Shown: positions 1-8,287, counted from the stretch's first letter. The stretch: 34,647 bases of DNA from Ignavibacteriales bacterium (GCA_020061355.1 JAGUYK010000031.1:1-34647), one strand, 5' to 3'. Translations and numbers: made by a program. The notes: generated from the sequence alone by a model not told the origin.

Positions 1-134
1 TCAGGTTTGAATGAAGGGATGTTATCGAAATACCAGAGCCGCATCTGTTCAATTTCTGTAAGCGCAGCCCAGACAGATTCAATGGATGAACTATATGTTT
101 CTTCTATAATTATAAGTTCGTCACTTACTTTCAT
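1..134 (-). CDS. AHSA1/SRPBCC-domain protein, partial (N-terminal 44 residues)
   Basis: Reading the minus strand from the ATG at 134 gives an open frame to the window edge. The peptide contains VWAALTEIEQMRLWYFDNI, which matches the N-terminal helix and strand of AHSA1-type START/SRPBCC proteins (Activator of Hsp90 ATPase homologue 1-like). These small cytoplasmic proteins have a hydrophobic ligand cavity, and their substrates are usually unknown. A Shine-Dalgarno-like CGGAG lies just upstream of the ATG. The gene lies 45 bases downstream of the lipoprotein gene on the same strand and may be cotranscribed with it. The C-terminal part lies outside the window, so the full length and exact subfamily cannot be judged. 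Confidence 0.75.
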   Translation of the reverse strand, partial: MKVSDELIIIEETYSSSIESVWAALTEIEQMRLWYFDNIPSFKP

Positions 135-179
135 AATACTCCGGCAATTGTAATAATTTATAAATAAAGTAGTTTCTTT

Positions 180-497
180 TTATTCTTTTGGTTTTTCTAA
201 CTTAATAACTTTCCAGTTGTCATTGTCATCCTTTTCCAATGTTGCTTTACTCATTGAATCATAAAGGACCTGTTCCATTTGTTTCTTGGTAGCTATTGCA
301 TCAACTACATCCCCATTCTCAAGTTTTACTTTAACAACATCGCCTCTAAATTCAACATCATTAATTACACCTTTTGAAAGATCATTAAAAGAAATGGTAG
401 CAGGTACACTAATAACTTCACCTTCAAGGTTTTTTTCGGTGCAGTTTAAAAAAACCGAAATGAAAATAAATATCAACAAATATGAAAATGTTTTCAT
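180..497 (-). CDS. small lipoprotein of unknown function
   Basis: This is a 105-residue protein with a signal peptide (hydrophobic residues 5-16) ending in a lipobox-like FLNC, with Cys19 as the likely lipidated residue. It is therefore probably anchored in the envelope. The mature part is short, charged and Lys/Glu/Asp-rich, with a stretch (RGDVVKVKLENGDVV) that looks like a small beta-barrel or OB-like fold. I do not recognise a family. AGGAGAG sits just upstream of the ATG, which supports this start. The overlapping plus-strand frame is a shadow: it lacks a ribosome binding site and recognisable content. Confidence 0.7.
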   Translation of the reverse strand: MKTFSYLLIFIFISVFLNCTEKNLEGEVISVPATISFNDLSKGVINDVEFRGDVVKVKLENGDVVDAIATKKQMEQVLYDSMSKATLEKDDNDNWKVIKLEKPKE

Positions 498-565
498 GTT
501 CTCTCCTATATATTATTGATATGAAGCACCATTGTTCCTAATCATCAACACATCAGTAACGTGCC

Positions 566-588
566 ATCCTTTTGGTGGAAAAAAGGAT
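566..588. other. hairpin in the brnT upstream region
   Basis: The arms ATCCTTTT (566-573) and AAAAGGAT (581-588) are perfectly complementary around a 7-base loop. It lies in the 171-base gap between the divergent lipoprotein and brnT genes. No T-run follows on either strand, so it is not a convincing terminator. Its function is unknown. Confidence 0.3.
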
Positions 589-668
589 TGCTTTGGTTTG
601 CGGGTTAGGAGCTATTTTTAGATTTGCTGTTAGCATTATATTATAATTATTATAGAGATATATCAATT

Positions 669-950
669 ATGCGTTTCATCTGGGATCAAAATAAAAACCT
701 TGCCAATATTAAAAAACATAAGATTTCTTTTGAAGAAGCTAAGACTGTGTTTTTTGATGACAATGCAAGGTTAATCTAAGACCCTGATCACTCAATATCG
801 GAGGAACGATTTATAATTTTAGGCATTACATTCAAATTAAGGCTCCTAGTTGTTGTTCATACTTACAAAGAAGACGATGATATTATTAGAATTATTTCTG
901 CACGCAAAGCAACAAAAACTGAAACAGAATATTATTACAAGGTGAAATAA
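669..950 (+). pseudogene. brnT: BrnT-family toxin gene interrupted by an in-frame stop
   Basis: Translation from the ATG at 669 gives MRFIWDQNKNLANIKKHKIS, the typical N-terminus of BrnT ribonuclease toxins (FxWDxxKxxxNxxKHxxxF). The frame meets a TAA at 777-779 (codon 37), then continues in the same frame through RFIILGITFKLRLLVVVHTY and RIISARKATKTETEYYYKVK to the stop at 948-950. The full 93-codon frame has normal BrnT length and the expected RxISARxA motif. The stop sits where the family usually has a Tyr before Asp-Pro-Asp, so a single T to A change would explain it. It is either a true nonsense mutation or a sequence error. The intact antitoxin gene follows after one base. Confidence 0.8.
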
Positions 951-951
951 A

Positions 952-1164
952 ATGAAAAAAGAATATGATTTCAGCAATTCCATTAAGAATCCTTATATAA
1001 GGAAACTAAAAAAACAGATTTCGATACGTATCGAAAAAGATACTGTTGAATATTTCAAAAAACTTGCAGCAGAGATTGATATCCCTTATCAAAATCTGAT
1101 GAATATGTATTTAAGGGAATGCGCACAAAACAATTTCAAACCAAATATTCACTGGCAAAAGTAA
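952..1164 (+). CDS. brnA: BrnA-type antitoxin (CopG/ribbon-helix-helix-like)
   Basis: This 70-residue protein has a basic N-terminal strand (LKKQISIRIEKDTVEYFKKL) followed by IPYQNLMNMYLREC, the pattern of BrnA/CopG-like antitoxins. In that family a beta strand from each subunit of a dimer reads DNA, and the partner toxin is bound and neutralised. It starts one base after the stop of the broken brnT frame, matching the usual toxin-antitoxin order of brnTA operons. Family members normally repress their own operon, but no operator was identified here. It is intact although its toxin gene carries an in-frame stop. Confidence 0.8.
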   Translation: MKKEYDFSNSIKNPYIRKLKKQISIRIEKDTVEYFKKLAAEIDIPYQNLMNMYLRECAQNNFKPNIHWQK

Positions 1165-1482
1165 TTGCCCCTAACTAATAATATAATAGTCCTCACTATA
1201 TACATAAAGCATTGATCAAATTTTAGCATACGGAAACTGGAATAAATCTGTTTTGGAAAGTGGGGGAAAGGTGGTAGCAAGTCTGAAGTTCAGGAAATTG
1301 ACGTTCATTCAAAATCCGTTTAAGTCCGGACATAAATTAATATTGTAAAAGGAAACATTCAATCTATTTAAATCGAGAATAGCGGGAAAAACGGTACTTG
1401 GTTTCTAGTTTTTTAGTTTAAGCATTTTCGGATAAACGACGAACAAAGAACAAAGAACAAAGAACAAAGAACTAATCCTTTC
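1165..1482. other. 318-base non-coding stretch
   Basis: No convincing open reading frame, RNA gene or strong terminator was seen between brnA and the 3' end of dacB. The stretch is AT-rich and carries a short 7-base tandem repeat at its right end. It may contain decayed sequence, but no parent gene could be recognised. Confidence 0.5.
1441..1472. repeat. tandem repeat, unit GAACAAA x 4.5
   Basis: Four perfect copies of GAACAAA are followed by a partial GAAC, ending about 10 bases from the stop codon of dacB. It is a simple microsatellite-like array in intergenic DNA. Copy number may vary between strains. No coding role is visible. Confidence 0.9.
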
Positions 1483-2955
1483 CTACCTCTCGCCTGTTAG
1501 AATCTCCAAAACACTATCCGTAATCTTCTCTGTATCGAGACCGCTTCTCAGGTGTCCGTTAACAAGAAATGAAAAAACAATTTCTTCACCGTTCTCAGAA
1601 GTTAAATATCCTGATAGTCCTCTAACATTGGAGATCGTTCCTGTTTTAGCTCTTACATTTCCTTCGGCACTGGTTCCTTTCATTCTCAAGCGGAGCGTTC
1701 CGTCCACACCTGCAATAGGGAACAGATCGAGCCAGATATCCCGCTCTTTACTCTGTTTCATTCCCTTCAGAATTTTAATTACCTGGTTTGGGCTAACATA
1801 ATCGTAACGCGTTAAACCTGAACCGTCGACATAAGCATAAGTATCGGGTTTAATTCCAAAGCCGGCAAGAACTTCCTCAACTACTTTCTTTCCTTCATCG
1901 AAAGAACCGATACCGCTCCTTTGCCAGCCCATTGTTCTCACCATTGTTTCGGCATACATGTTCTGACTCCGCTTCATCAATCCTTTTAGTATCTCTTTCA
2001 GCGAGGGAGAATAGTGTGTGTGGATTAAAGAAAATCCTGATTGATTAGAGAACCAGCCAACAATTTCATCGCAATCAATTGCGCTGCCTTCAATTTCGAT
2101 CCCTTTTTCATCAAGCGTTTCTTTCAGGACGGTCGTAAAGAAGAGTGTTGGATTATGGATAGAGGGGGAGTTTTCAATCACTCTGCCTCCTGCAAACAGG
2201 TTTCCCGAAACGGTTATTCTATTTTCATTTAATGGGCGAGTTACCGAAACCGAAACAACAGTGTCGCAATTAATTTTCAAGTCATTAATGATATTAAAAT
2301 AGTTGCTCGGAATATTCGGAATGATTTCAGCGTTGCCGTATATATCAGCCGGAGGAATTATTTTTAGGTCGATATAATTCTCATTAAATTGAAGAGCGCC
2401 GACTTCAGCCGAGTACCATGTATCTAGATTATCATAAGCCCATCCGGTCCCAAGATGATTATCGTCGAACGCATTATCGTCGCCGATGATATTACCTGTT
2501 ATCTTCTTTATCCCGATCTTTTTAAGTGTATCCGCCCAGAAGAAGAAGAGATCCCGCGGATCATTAAAGAATCTTGTATAGAATGTGGGATCGCCGTTTC
2601 CTGCAACAATCAGATCGCCGTTCAGTATAGAATTCTGAATGACTCCGTTATAGTATAAGTTAGTTTCGAATTTGAATTCGGGTCCCAGAGTTAAAAGTGC
2701 GGCAGCAGTTGTAAGGATTTTTTGATTACTAGCCGGCATAAACATCTTATCGGCATTCCTCTCATAAATCACTCTGCCTGAAGTAAGAGATTCAATCTTC
2801 ACACCCCAGAATGCATGGGCAAAGAGGGAATCGCTGAACCGCTCATCAATTTTTTCATATAAACTTTTAGTGACAGTTAAATCTCTTGATGCACTGCATC
2901 CGGTTGCTGTTAAAATTGCCGCAGCAGCTAAAATGAGGAGTGTCCGCTTCATCAT
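1483..2955 (-). CDS. dacB: D-alanyl-D-alanine carboxypeptidase/endopeptidase, PBP4 class (peptidase S13)
   Basis: This 490-residue protein trims or cleaves peptidoglycan stem peptides in the periplasm. All three penicillin-binding motifs are visible: SNQK (Ser76 nucleophile, Lys79), SQN near residue 331, and KTGT near residue 437. The spacing between the first two is long, as expected for the S13 family with its inserted domains. The N-terminus is a lipoprotein signal ending TATGC (Cys20), so it is probably membrane-anchored. It lies 53 bases downstream of the UvrD-like gene on the same strand. The start could be either of two adjacent Met codons; the upstream AAAGGT favours this region. Confidence 0.92.
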   Translation of the reverse strand: MMKRTLLILAAAAILTATGCSASRDLTVTKSLYEKIDERFSDSLFAHAFWGVKIESLTSGRVIYERNADKMFMPASNQKILTTAAALLTLGPEFKFETNLYYNGVIQNSILNGDLIVAGNGDPTFYTRFFNDPRDLFFFWADTLKKIGIKKITGNIIGDDNAFDDNHLGTGWAYDNLDTWYSAEVGALQFNENYIDLKIIPPADIYGNAEIIPNIPSNYFNIINDLKINCDTVVSVSVTRPLNENRITVSGNLFAGGRVIENSPSIHNPTLFFTTVLKETLDEKGIEIEGSAIDCDEIVGWFSNQSGFSLIHTHYSPSLKEILKGLMKRSQNMYAETMVRTMGWQRSGIGSFDEGKKVVEEVLAGFGIKPDTYAYVDGSGLTRYDYVSPNQVIKILKGMKQSKERDIWLDLFPIAGVDGTLRLRMKGTSAEGNVRAKTGTISNVRGLSGYLTSENGEEIVFSFLVNGHLRSGLDTEKITDSVLEILTGER

Positions 2956-3008
2956 AATACCTTTATGAAATTTATACTATGTTATTATAGCATCGTAATT
3001 AACAAAAA

Positions 3009-5003
3009 TTATTCTTCTAAAAGCCATTGATCCGCAAGCTCCTCGGAGATTGTTTCAATGAACCGTGACGGCTTAGCAAACGTAATTCCGTTATGGCGAT
3101 CGAAGATATGCATCGGGTAGCAAACGAATAGATTCTGCTTAGCCCGGGTTGATGCAACGTACATTAATCGTCGCTCTTCCTCTAAGCTTTCAAGTTTCTC
3201 AAACGATTGTGTTGAAGGGAAGAATCCGTCAACTGCGTGAATTATGAAGACCGAATGCCATTCCAATCCCTTTGCAGAATGAATGGTAGAGAGTGTAAGG
3301 AATTCACGCTCTTTATCTGCAGCATCGATATCGATCACACTATCCTGCGGTGGATCGAGAGCCATATCTGCAAGGAGGCTATCGATCGATCTGTAATTCT
3401 CGCTAATGTTGATAAAAATATCGAGATCCTTCTTACGCTTGTTCCAATCGTCATACTTCTCTTTGAAGATCGGTTCGTAATATTTGAATGCCAGTTCGGC
3501 TTTATCAGCGGGCATCTGGTTCTTTGTATGAATCTCGTGAAGAAGCGAGAAGAGGTTGAAAATCTTATCGTTATATTTTTTACTTACAGCACTTTCCGGA
3601 TTCGATTTAATTGAAAGTCTGCCGCCTGCAATTTCATCCATTATGATCTGTGCTTTCTTCGGACCTATCCCTTCATGAAGCAGAAGAATGCGGTACCAGC
3701 TTACATAATCAGTCGGGTTCTGCGCTATCCTGAGGAATGCAAGGAGGTCCTTTACATGTGCCGTTTCGATGAACTTCATTCCGCCGAATTTTACATACGG
3801 AATGTTCGCCTTGTTCAATTCAATTTCGAGATCGAACGAATGGAATGATGACCGGAAGAGCACCGCTATATCATTCAGCGGGACACCTTCTTCACGCAGT
3901 TCAAGAATTTTTTCTACAATGAACCGCGATTGCATATTATCGTTTGTAGCGCTAATTATACCGGGCAATTCTCCGCCGGATTTTCGAGTGAACAGGTGCT
4001 TCGGATATTTTTCAACCGCAAATTCGATTATCCGGTTAGAGAAGTTGAGTATCTCCTGTGTGCTTCTATAATTTTCCTCAAGCGTTATAAGTTTAACGTC
4101 CTTAAAGAGATTCGGGAATTCCATAATGTTCTTAAAGTTCGCACCGCGGAATGAATAGATCGATTGAGAATCGTCGCCCACTACCATTATGTTCTGATGA
4201 ATCTGCGCAAGACCCTTTATCACTTCCGACTGAAGTTTATTTGTATCCTGGTATTCATCAACCATAGTAAACTTAATTGTGTTAAGAAATGATTTGGCAG
4301 CAGGGGAGAATTCCATCAGGAAATCTCTTAGGTAAACCAGCAGGTCATCGTAATCGAGAAGATTGTTCTGGCGTTTGTATGCTGTATAGACTTTCTGTAT
4401 CTGTAGAAATTTTTCTATGTATTCAGAAAAGTGAGGATATTCCTCTTCAATAATTAATTCAGCCGGTCGTCCGGTATTAACGCTTAAGCTGAGGACTTTA
4501 AAGATTGTTGTTTTGTTTGGAAAACGTTTTTTGTGCTGCGATTGGTTTAACTGTCCGCGTATCAGGTTTATTACGTCCTCACTGTCGCTCTGGTCTAAAA
4601 TTGTAAAACCGTTATCGAGTTTAACAGCCTTAGCATATTTGCGGAGTGTTATGTTTGCAAAAGAATGAAACGTCCCGCCGTTAATTTTAGTACATCGGTT
4701 GTCCAGTAGTATAGCAGCGCGGTCCATCATTTCTTTAGCTGCTTTGCGAGTGAAGGTTAAGAGTAGTATCGATTGAGGATCATATCCGAGTTCTACGAGC
4801 CGGGACACACGGTAAACTAATGTACGTGTTTTACCGCTTCCGGCACCTGCAATTACAAGAAAGTTTCCTTCTACAGCCGAAGCAGCTTCGTACTGCGAAG
4901 GATTAAGCTCATTTCGGTAGTTGATGATGAATTTGGATTCATCAACCTGAGGCGCTTTAACCGGAATTTGTCCAACTCTTTTTAACTGGTATTTCTTTGG
5001 CAT
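3009..5003 (-). CDS. UvrD/PcrA-family superfamily 1A DNA helicase
   Basis: This is a 664-residue ATP-dependent 3'-5' helicase of the kind used in nucleotide excision repair, mismatch repair or removal of recombinase filaments. Visible SF1A motifs are the Q-like region NPSQYEA, Walker A AGAGSGKT (52-59), motif II DEYQDTN (about 248), motif III GDDSQSIYSFRGA (about 273), ENYRS (about 309), motif V TIHSAKGLEW (about 571) and motif VI RRLMYVASTRAK (about 609). The length fits UvrD/PcrA/Rep; a slightly short C-terminus lacks an obvious Tudor-like tail. The start follows CATATG with no clear ribosome binding site, and a 49-base hairpin begins 12 bases upstream. dacB follows on the same strand. Confidence 0.93.
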   Translation of the reverse strand: MPKKYQLKRVGQIPVKAPQVDESKFIINYRNELNPSQYEAASAVEGNFLVIAGAGSGKTRTLVYRVSRLVELGYDPQSILLLTFTRKAAKEMMDRAAILLDNRCTKINGGTFHSFANITLRKYAKAVKLDNGFTILDQSDSEDVINLIRGQLNQSQHKKRFPNKTTIFKVLSLSVNTGRPAELIIEEEYPHFSEYIEKFLQIQKVYTAYKRQNNLLDYDDLLVYLRDFLMEFSPAAKSFLNTIKFTMVDEYQDTNKLQSEVIKGLAQIHQNIMVVGDDSQSIYSFRGANFKNIMEFPNLFKDVKLITLEENYRSTQEILNFSNRIIEFAVEKYPKHLFTRKSGGELPGIISATNDNMQSRFIVEKILELREEGVPLNDIAVLFRSSFHSFDLEIELNKANIPYVKFGGMKFIETAHVKDLLAFLRIAQNPTDYVSWYRILLLHEGIGPKKAQIIMDEIAGGRLSIKSNPESAVSKKYNDKIFNLFSLLHEIHTKNQMPADKAELAFKYYEPIFKEKYDDWNKRKKDLDIFINISENYRSIDSLLADMALDPPQDSVIDIDAADKEREFLTLSTIHSAKGLEWHSVFIIHAVDGFFPSTQSFEKLESLEEERRLMYVASTRAKQNLFVCYPMHIFDRHNGITFAKPSRFIETISEELADQWLLEE

Positions 5004-5015
5004 ATGTGCTTTTGA

Positions 5016-5064
5016 CCTCTCCCTCTGTCCCTCTCATTATCAAGGAGAGGGAAGAAGGGAGAGG
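5016..5064. repeat. imperfect 20-base inverted repeat upstream of the helicase gene
   Basis: The arms at 5016-5035 and 5045-5064 pair at about 17 of 20 positions (pyrimidine-rich CCTCTCCCT against AGGGAGAGG) around a 9-base loop. On the minus strand it lies just upstream of the helicase start codon. It could form a hairpin in the leader, or be an inserted repetitive element like those that follow. Confidence 0.75.
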
Positions 5065-5087
5065 ATATTTATAATTCAGTTTTTGTC

Positions 5088-5120
5088 ATCACGATCCCGA
5101 CTTTAGTCGGGAGAAGTGAT
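5088..5120. repeat. palindromic repeat unit (hairpin 1)
   Basis: A perfect 8-base stem TCCCGACT/AGTCGGGA with a two-base loop sits inside an outer ATCAC/GTGAT stem. Its architecture resembles the neighbouring unit at 5143-5180: a short outer stem, an unpaired spacer and a GC-rich inner stem. This suggests a REP/MITE-like repetitive element. Confidence 0.7.
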
Positions 5121-5142
5121 CTCTTATTACTTCTTGCTAAAT

Positions 5143-5180
5143 AGATTGCTTCGTCCCGAAAATCGGGACTCGCAATGACA
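5143..5180. repeat. palindromic repeat, left copy flanking the GIY-YIG gene
   Basis: The inner stem GTCCCGA/TCGGGAC (5153-5159 and 5163-5169) lies within an outer ATTGC/GCAAT stem. A diverged copy in the same orientation lies at 5508-5545, about 30 of 38 aligned positions identical with one gap. The two copies enclose the GIY-YIG gene. Confidence 0.75.
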
Positions 5181-5207
5181 CGTGCTTAATTTAAAGAATA
5201 TTCGATA

Positions 5208-5498
5208 TTATAAGAAATCATCATATAAATCTTTCCATTCCGGGTTCATACTTTGTATCAAATCAATTTTCTTTTTTCGTGAACCGGCTTTTATTTGCTT
5301 TTCTCTGGTAATTGCAGTGTAGGAATTATCAAAAATTTCGTAATAAACCAATTTGTTACAATTATATTTTTTTGTAAATCCCTCAACTATTTTCTCTTTA
5401 TGCTCATAAACTCTTCTCATTAAATTGTTTGTTACACCTGTATAAAGAACTTTATTGCTCTTATTAGTCATGATATAGGTATAGAAATTTTTATCCAT
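5208..5498 (-). CDS. small GIY-YIG domain nuclease-like protein
   Basis: The protein is about 96 residues from the chosen start. It shows YTYI (6-9) and LYTG (18-21) for the two GIY-YIG strands, then VTNNLMRRVYEHK with the conserved Arg residues, and the helical segment TAITREKQIK. Single-domain proteins of this type (YhbQ/UvrC-N-like) are predicted DNA endonucleases with few known functions. The open frame extends to an upstream ATG at 5537, but those 13 extra codons lie inside the repeat copy at 5508-5545 and lack a ribosome binding site, so the start at 5498 (MDKNFYTYI) is preferred. Its placement between two repeat copies suggests that it moves, or once moved, with them. Confidence 0.8.
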   Translation of the reverse strand: MDKNFYTYIMTNKSNKVLYTGVTNNLMRRVYEHKEKIVEGFTKKYNCNKLVYYEIFDNSYTAITREKQIKAGSRKKKIDLIQSMNPEWKDLYDDFL

Positions 5499-5507
5499 AA
5501 CTAATTT

Positions 5508-5545
5508 AGATTTTTTCATCCTGCAAAAGCGGGACATGCAATGAC
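5508..5545. repeat. palindromic repeat, right (diverged) copy flanking the GIY-YIG gene
   Basis: This segment aligns with 5143-5180 at about 30 of 38 positions in the same orientation, sharing the ends AGATT and GCAATGAC. Its inner stem is more decayed (TCCTGCAAAAGCGGGA). It overlaps the extended N-terminus of the GIY-YIG open frame. Confidence 0.65.
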
Positions 5546-5579
5546 TTATGAAATCAAAAATTAAGGTGTTCTATTCCTT

Positions 5580-6845
5580 TTATACTTTCTCACCTTTCAT
5601 TACTACATAATTATAGATCCACATTAACGCAGTTGCAAGAAGTCCTATCCCGATCATAACGAACCAGATCATTTCGGGTTTACCGGCTTCTTTGGATGAT
5701 TGGTATAACCATCCCCCAAATGGATCGCCTACAAATCGTGCTATTGCGATCGGAAGGAATGCATAACCTTGGTAAAGTCCCTGCTGACCCGGAGGAGCGA
5801 TCTCGGAAATATATTCGTAATAACGGGGTGCCTGGATCATTTCACCAATTGCAAATGCAATTATTCCAGCAACAATCGTTGGAATGCTCGGGTAGATTCC
5901 GATTATAATCCAGATCAAACTGGAAATTGCAAATCCGTAAAGTATTGCGCTGCGAGTTTTAATCTTTTTCGTTAACAAATTAAGAGGAATCTGAAAAAGT
6001 ATAATTGCACCGGCTCCTGCCCACGATTGAATTATTTCATACGGAGCGTTGGCGTCTATATAATCGGTTATATAATAAGGAACGATTATAAATTCCTGCC
6101 AGAAGATTATCCAGTACAAACTGTAGATCATCAAAAAGATCATGAACTTAAAATTGGCAAGCACTACAACCAAATTTTTCAGTTTCTTACCGAACGATTC
6201 GACAACATCTGTTGCCGGGCTTTTAACTTCCTTATATAATAAAATATTTACAATCAGCATCAAAAGGCATGCAACAGAAGAGACAATATAAACAGCTTTG
6301 TTTCCGAAACTATCGCGTGTGAAATATGCAATTGTCGGTCCTAACATTGCGCCGGCATTAACAAGCCAGTAGTAAATTGCAAATCCGAGTGATTTTGTTT
6401 CCTTTGATGATGTAACTGCAACAGTGCCAAGTACAGATGGTTTAATGAACGATCCGCCGAATGCAGTGAGTATAAGGAAGATCATCAAAAGCCAGTATTG
6501 ATCGAAGCTGCTGTAGATACCAGTAAACATGCTCATACCGACGGAGCCGATTAAAAAATATCCGAGAGCTAAAATCGAAAATGCGACATTGAATGCTTTC
6601 CGGAATCCCCATTTGTCGGCAAGTGTACCGCCAAGTATTGGAAGTAAATAAATTAATCCTCCGAACATACCGGATAACTGTCCGGCTTCGGCTTCGGAAA
6701 AACCGAGATCATTCCTCATGTAAATCATAAAAACAATTTGCTGACCGTAGTAGGCGAGCCGTTCGAATAACTCCATAATATTCGCTACCCAGAATGTTGG
6801 ATGAAATCCTGCTTTAAGTTTTTTGATCTGTTCAGATAGGTTCAC
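5580..6845 (-). CDS. MFS transporter, POT/PTR2-like
   Basis: This 421-residue integral membrane protein has about twelve hydrophobic segments. Near the N-terminus it carries ELFERLAYYG, which matches the ExxERFxYYG motif of proton-coupled oligopeptide transporters. It is followed by GGTLADKWGFRKA, the MFS loop 2-3 motif. It probably imports a peptide or other small solute with protons; the substrate cannot be read from the sequence. The start is a GTG at 6845, preceded by CGGAG with a 5-base spacer, which supports this unusual codon. It is slightly short for a POT protein, lacking the extra two helices of the bacterial family. It is divergent from the aminotransferase gene. Confidence 0.8.
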   Translation of the reverse strand: MNLSEQIKKLKAGFHPTFWVANIMELFERLAYYGQQIVFMIYMRNDLGFSEAEAGQLSGMFGGLIYLLPILGGTLADKWGFRKAFNVAFSILALGYFLIGSVGMSMFTGIYSSFDQYWLLMIFLILTAFGGSFIKPSVLGTVAVTSSKETKSLGFAIYYWLVNAGAMLGPTIAYFTRDSFGNKAVYIVSSVACLLMLIVNILLYKEVKSPATDVVESFGKKLKNLVVVLANFKFMIFLMIYSLYWIIFWQEFIIVPYYITDYIDANAPYEIIQSWAGAGAIILFQIPLNLLTKKIKTRSAILYGFAISSLIWIIIGIYPSIPTIVAGIIAFAIGEMIQAPRYYEYISEIAPPGQQGLYQGYAFLPIAIARFVGDPFGGWLYQSSKEAGKPEMIWFVMIGIGLLATALMWIYNYVVMKGEKV

Positions 6846-7075
6846 AATAACTCCGTTAGTTAGTGAATCGATGAAAAAGTCGGCAAAATATAATACCTAT
6901 CACTTACAAATGAAAATACAAATCACGTGGAGAAAGGATAAATATTTATTCAGCTTAATCCTTTTTTATCATAATAATCTTAAAAGATCTGCGTTCTATT
7001 TTTATCATCCATTAGGTTCACTTCTATTTAATACTTAATTTTGACTAACAAATTTTTGATCCTAAGGAGATAAAC

Positions 7076-8260
7076 ATGAAAGTACCATTGCTCGATTTGA
7101 AAGGGCAGTATCAATCAATAAAAAAAGAAATTGATGAAGCAGTACAAAAAGTTATTGACTCGCAATATTTTATAATGGGTCCGGATGTAGCAAAACTTGA
7201 AGAAGAAATATCCAACTATCTCAATTGTCAATTTTCAGTTGGTGTATCATCGGGAACAGATGCATTATTATTAGCTCTAATGGCTCTCGATATCGAACCT
7301 GGTGACGAAATCATTGTACCGACTTACTCATTCTTTGCAACTGCCGGAATAGTAGCTCGATTGAATGCTAAACCTGTTTTTGTTGATATTGATCCGATTA
7401 CATTTAATATTGATCCGAAACTGATAGAAAAGAAGATCACTTCCAAAACAAAAGCAATAATTCCGGTTCATCTTTACGGACAAAGTGCAGACATCAATCC
7501 TATTATGCAGCTTGCAAGAAAATATAGTTTATTTGTTGTTGAAGATGCCGCTCAGGCAATAGGGACACAATATAAAGATGGAAGATTTGTAGGGACGATT
7601 GGTGATATCGGATGCTTCTCGTTTTTTCCGAGTAAAAACCTCGGCGGATTCGGAGACGGTGGCATCGTTACAACTAACAATCCGAATCTCGAACATAAGC
7701 TTCGTATTATGCGTGTTCATGGAATGGAACCGAAGTATTATCATAAATTAATCGGTGGTAATTTCAGACTTGATTCACTTCAGGCAGCAATACTGCGGGT
7801 TAAACTTCCGCATCTGGATAAATGGTCGGATAAGAGAAGACAAAATGCAGCACTCTACACAAAATATTTTTTTGAAGCAGGTCTCGCAGAGGAAGGGGGA
7901 AGATTAGCTTTTGATTCTAACAATAAAGTTCTGCTTCCGCAAGCCGTATATAAACCGAATGAAGAACAAATTGCTCAAGGTGTATTAAAGAATTATCACA
8001 TCTATAATCAATTTGTAATTCGTGTTGAAAAGCGTGATGAATTGTGGGAGTACATGAAGAAGAAAGATATAGGTTGTGAAGTCTATTACCCGGTACCATT
8101 CCACCGTCAGGAGTGTTTCCAATATTTAGATTGCAAAGACGCAGATTACCCTCATTCAAATTTTGCTGCAGTTAATAGTCTTGCATTACCGGTCTATCCG
8201 GAATTATCGGAAGAGCAGATTAAATTTGTTGTTGATACAATAACAAAATTCATGAAATGA
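7076..8260 (+). CDS. DegT/DnrJ/EryC1/StrS-family PLP-dependent sugar aminotransferase
   Basis: This 394-residue enzyme of fold type I transfers an amino group, usually from glutamate, to a keto-sugar nucleotide for surface polysaccharide or glycan synthesis. Recognisable features are the N-terminal VPLLDLKGQYQSIKKEI, SSGTDALLLAL for phosphate binding, VEDAAQAIGTQY, and FFPSKNLGGFGDGG with Lys187 as the PLP Schiff-base lysine. The C-terminal YYPVPFHRQECFQYL is also typical. A strong AAGGAGA ribosome binding site precedes the ATG. There are no other sugar-nucleotide genes nearby, so the exact sugar cannot be assigned. The gene ends at a good terminator. Confidence 0.92.
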   Translation: MKVPLLDLKGQYQSIKKEIDEAVQKVIDSQYFIMGPDVAKLEEEISNYLNCQFSVGVSSGTDALLLALMALDIEPGDEIIVPTYSFFATAGIVARLNAKPVFVDIDPITFNIDPKLIEKKITSKTKAIIPVHLYGQSADINPIMQLARKYSLFVVEDAAQAIGTQYKDGRFVGTIGDIGCFSFFPSKNLGGFGDGGIVTTNNPNLEHKLRIMRVHGMEPKYYHKLIGGNFRLDSLQAAILRVKLPHLDKWSDKRRQNAALYTKYFFEAGLAEEGGRLAFDSNNKVLLPQAVYKPNEEQIAQGVLKNYHIYNQFVIRVEKRDELWEYMKKKDIGCEVYYPVPFHRQECFQYLDCKDADYPHSNFAAVNSLALPVYPELSEEQIKFVVDTITKFMK

Positions 8261-8263
8261 AAA

Positions 8264-8287
8264 AAGCCCACAATAAAATGTGGGCTT
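8264..8287. terminator. Rho-independent terminator between convergent genes
   Basis: A perfect 9-base stem AAGCCCACA/TGTGGGCTT encloses a 6-base loop. On the minus strand it runs into a T-run, so it is best suited to end the 8297-8863 transcript. It may also act for the aminotransferase gene on the plus strand. Confidence 0.88.

Noticed and set aside
6823-7038. A 71-codon plus-strand open frame between the MFS and aminotransferase genes
   Set aside because: It overlaps the start of the MFS gene, has no ribosome binding site or recognisable motif, and looks like AT-rich intergenic sequence.
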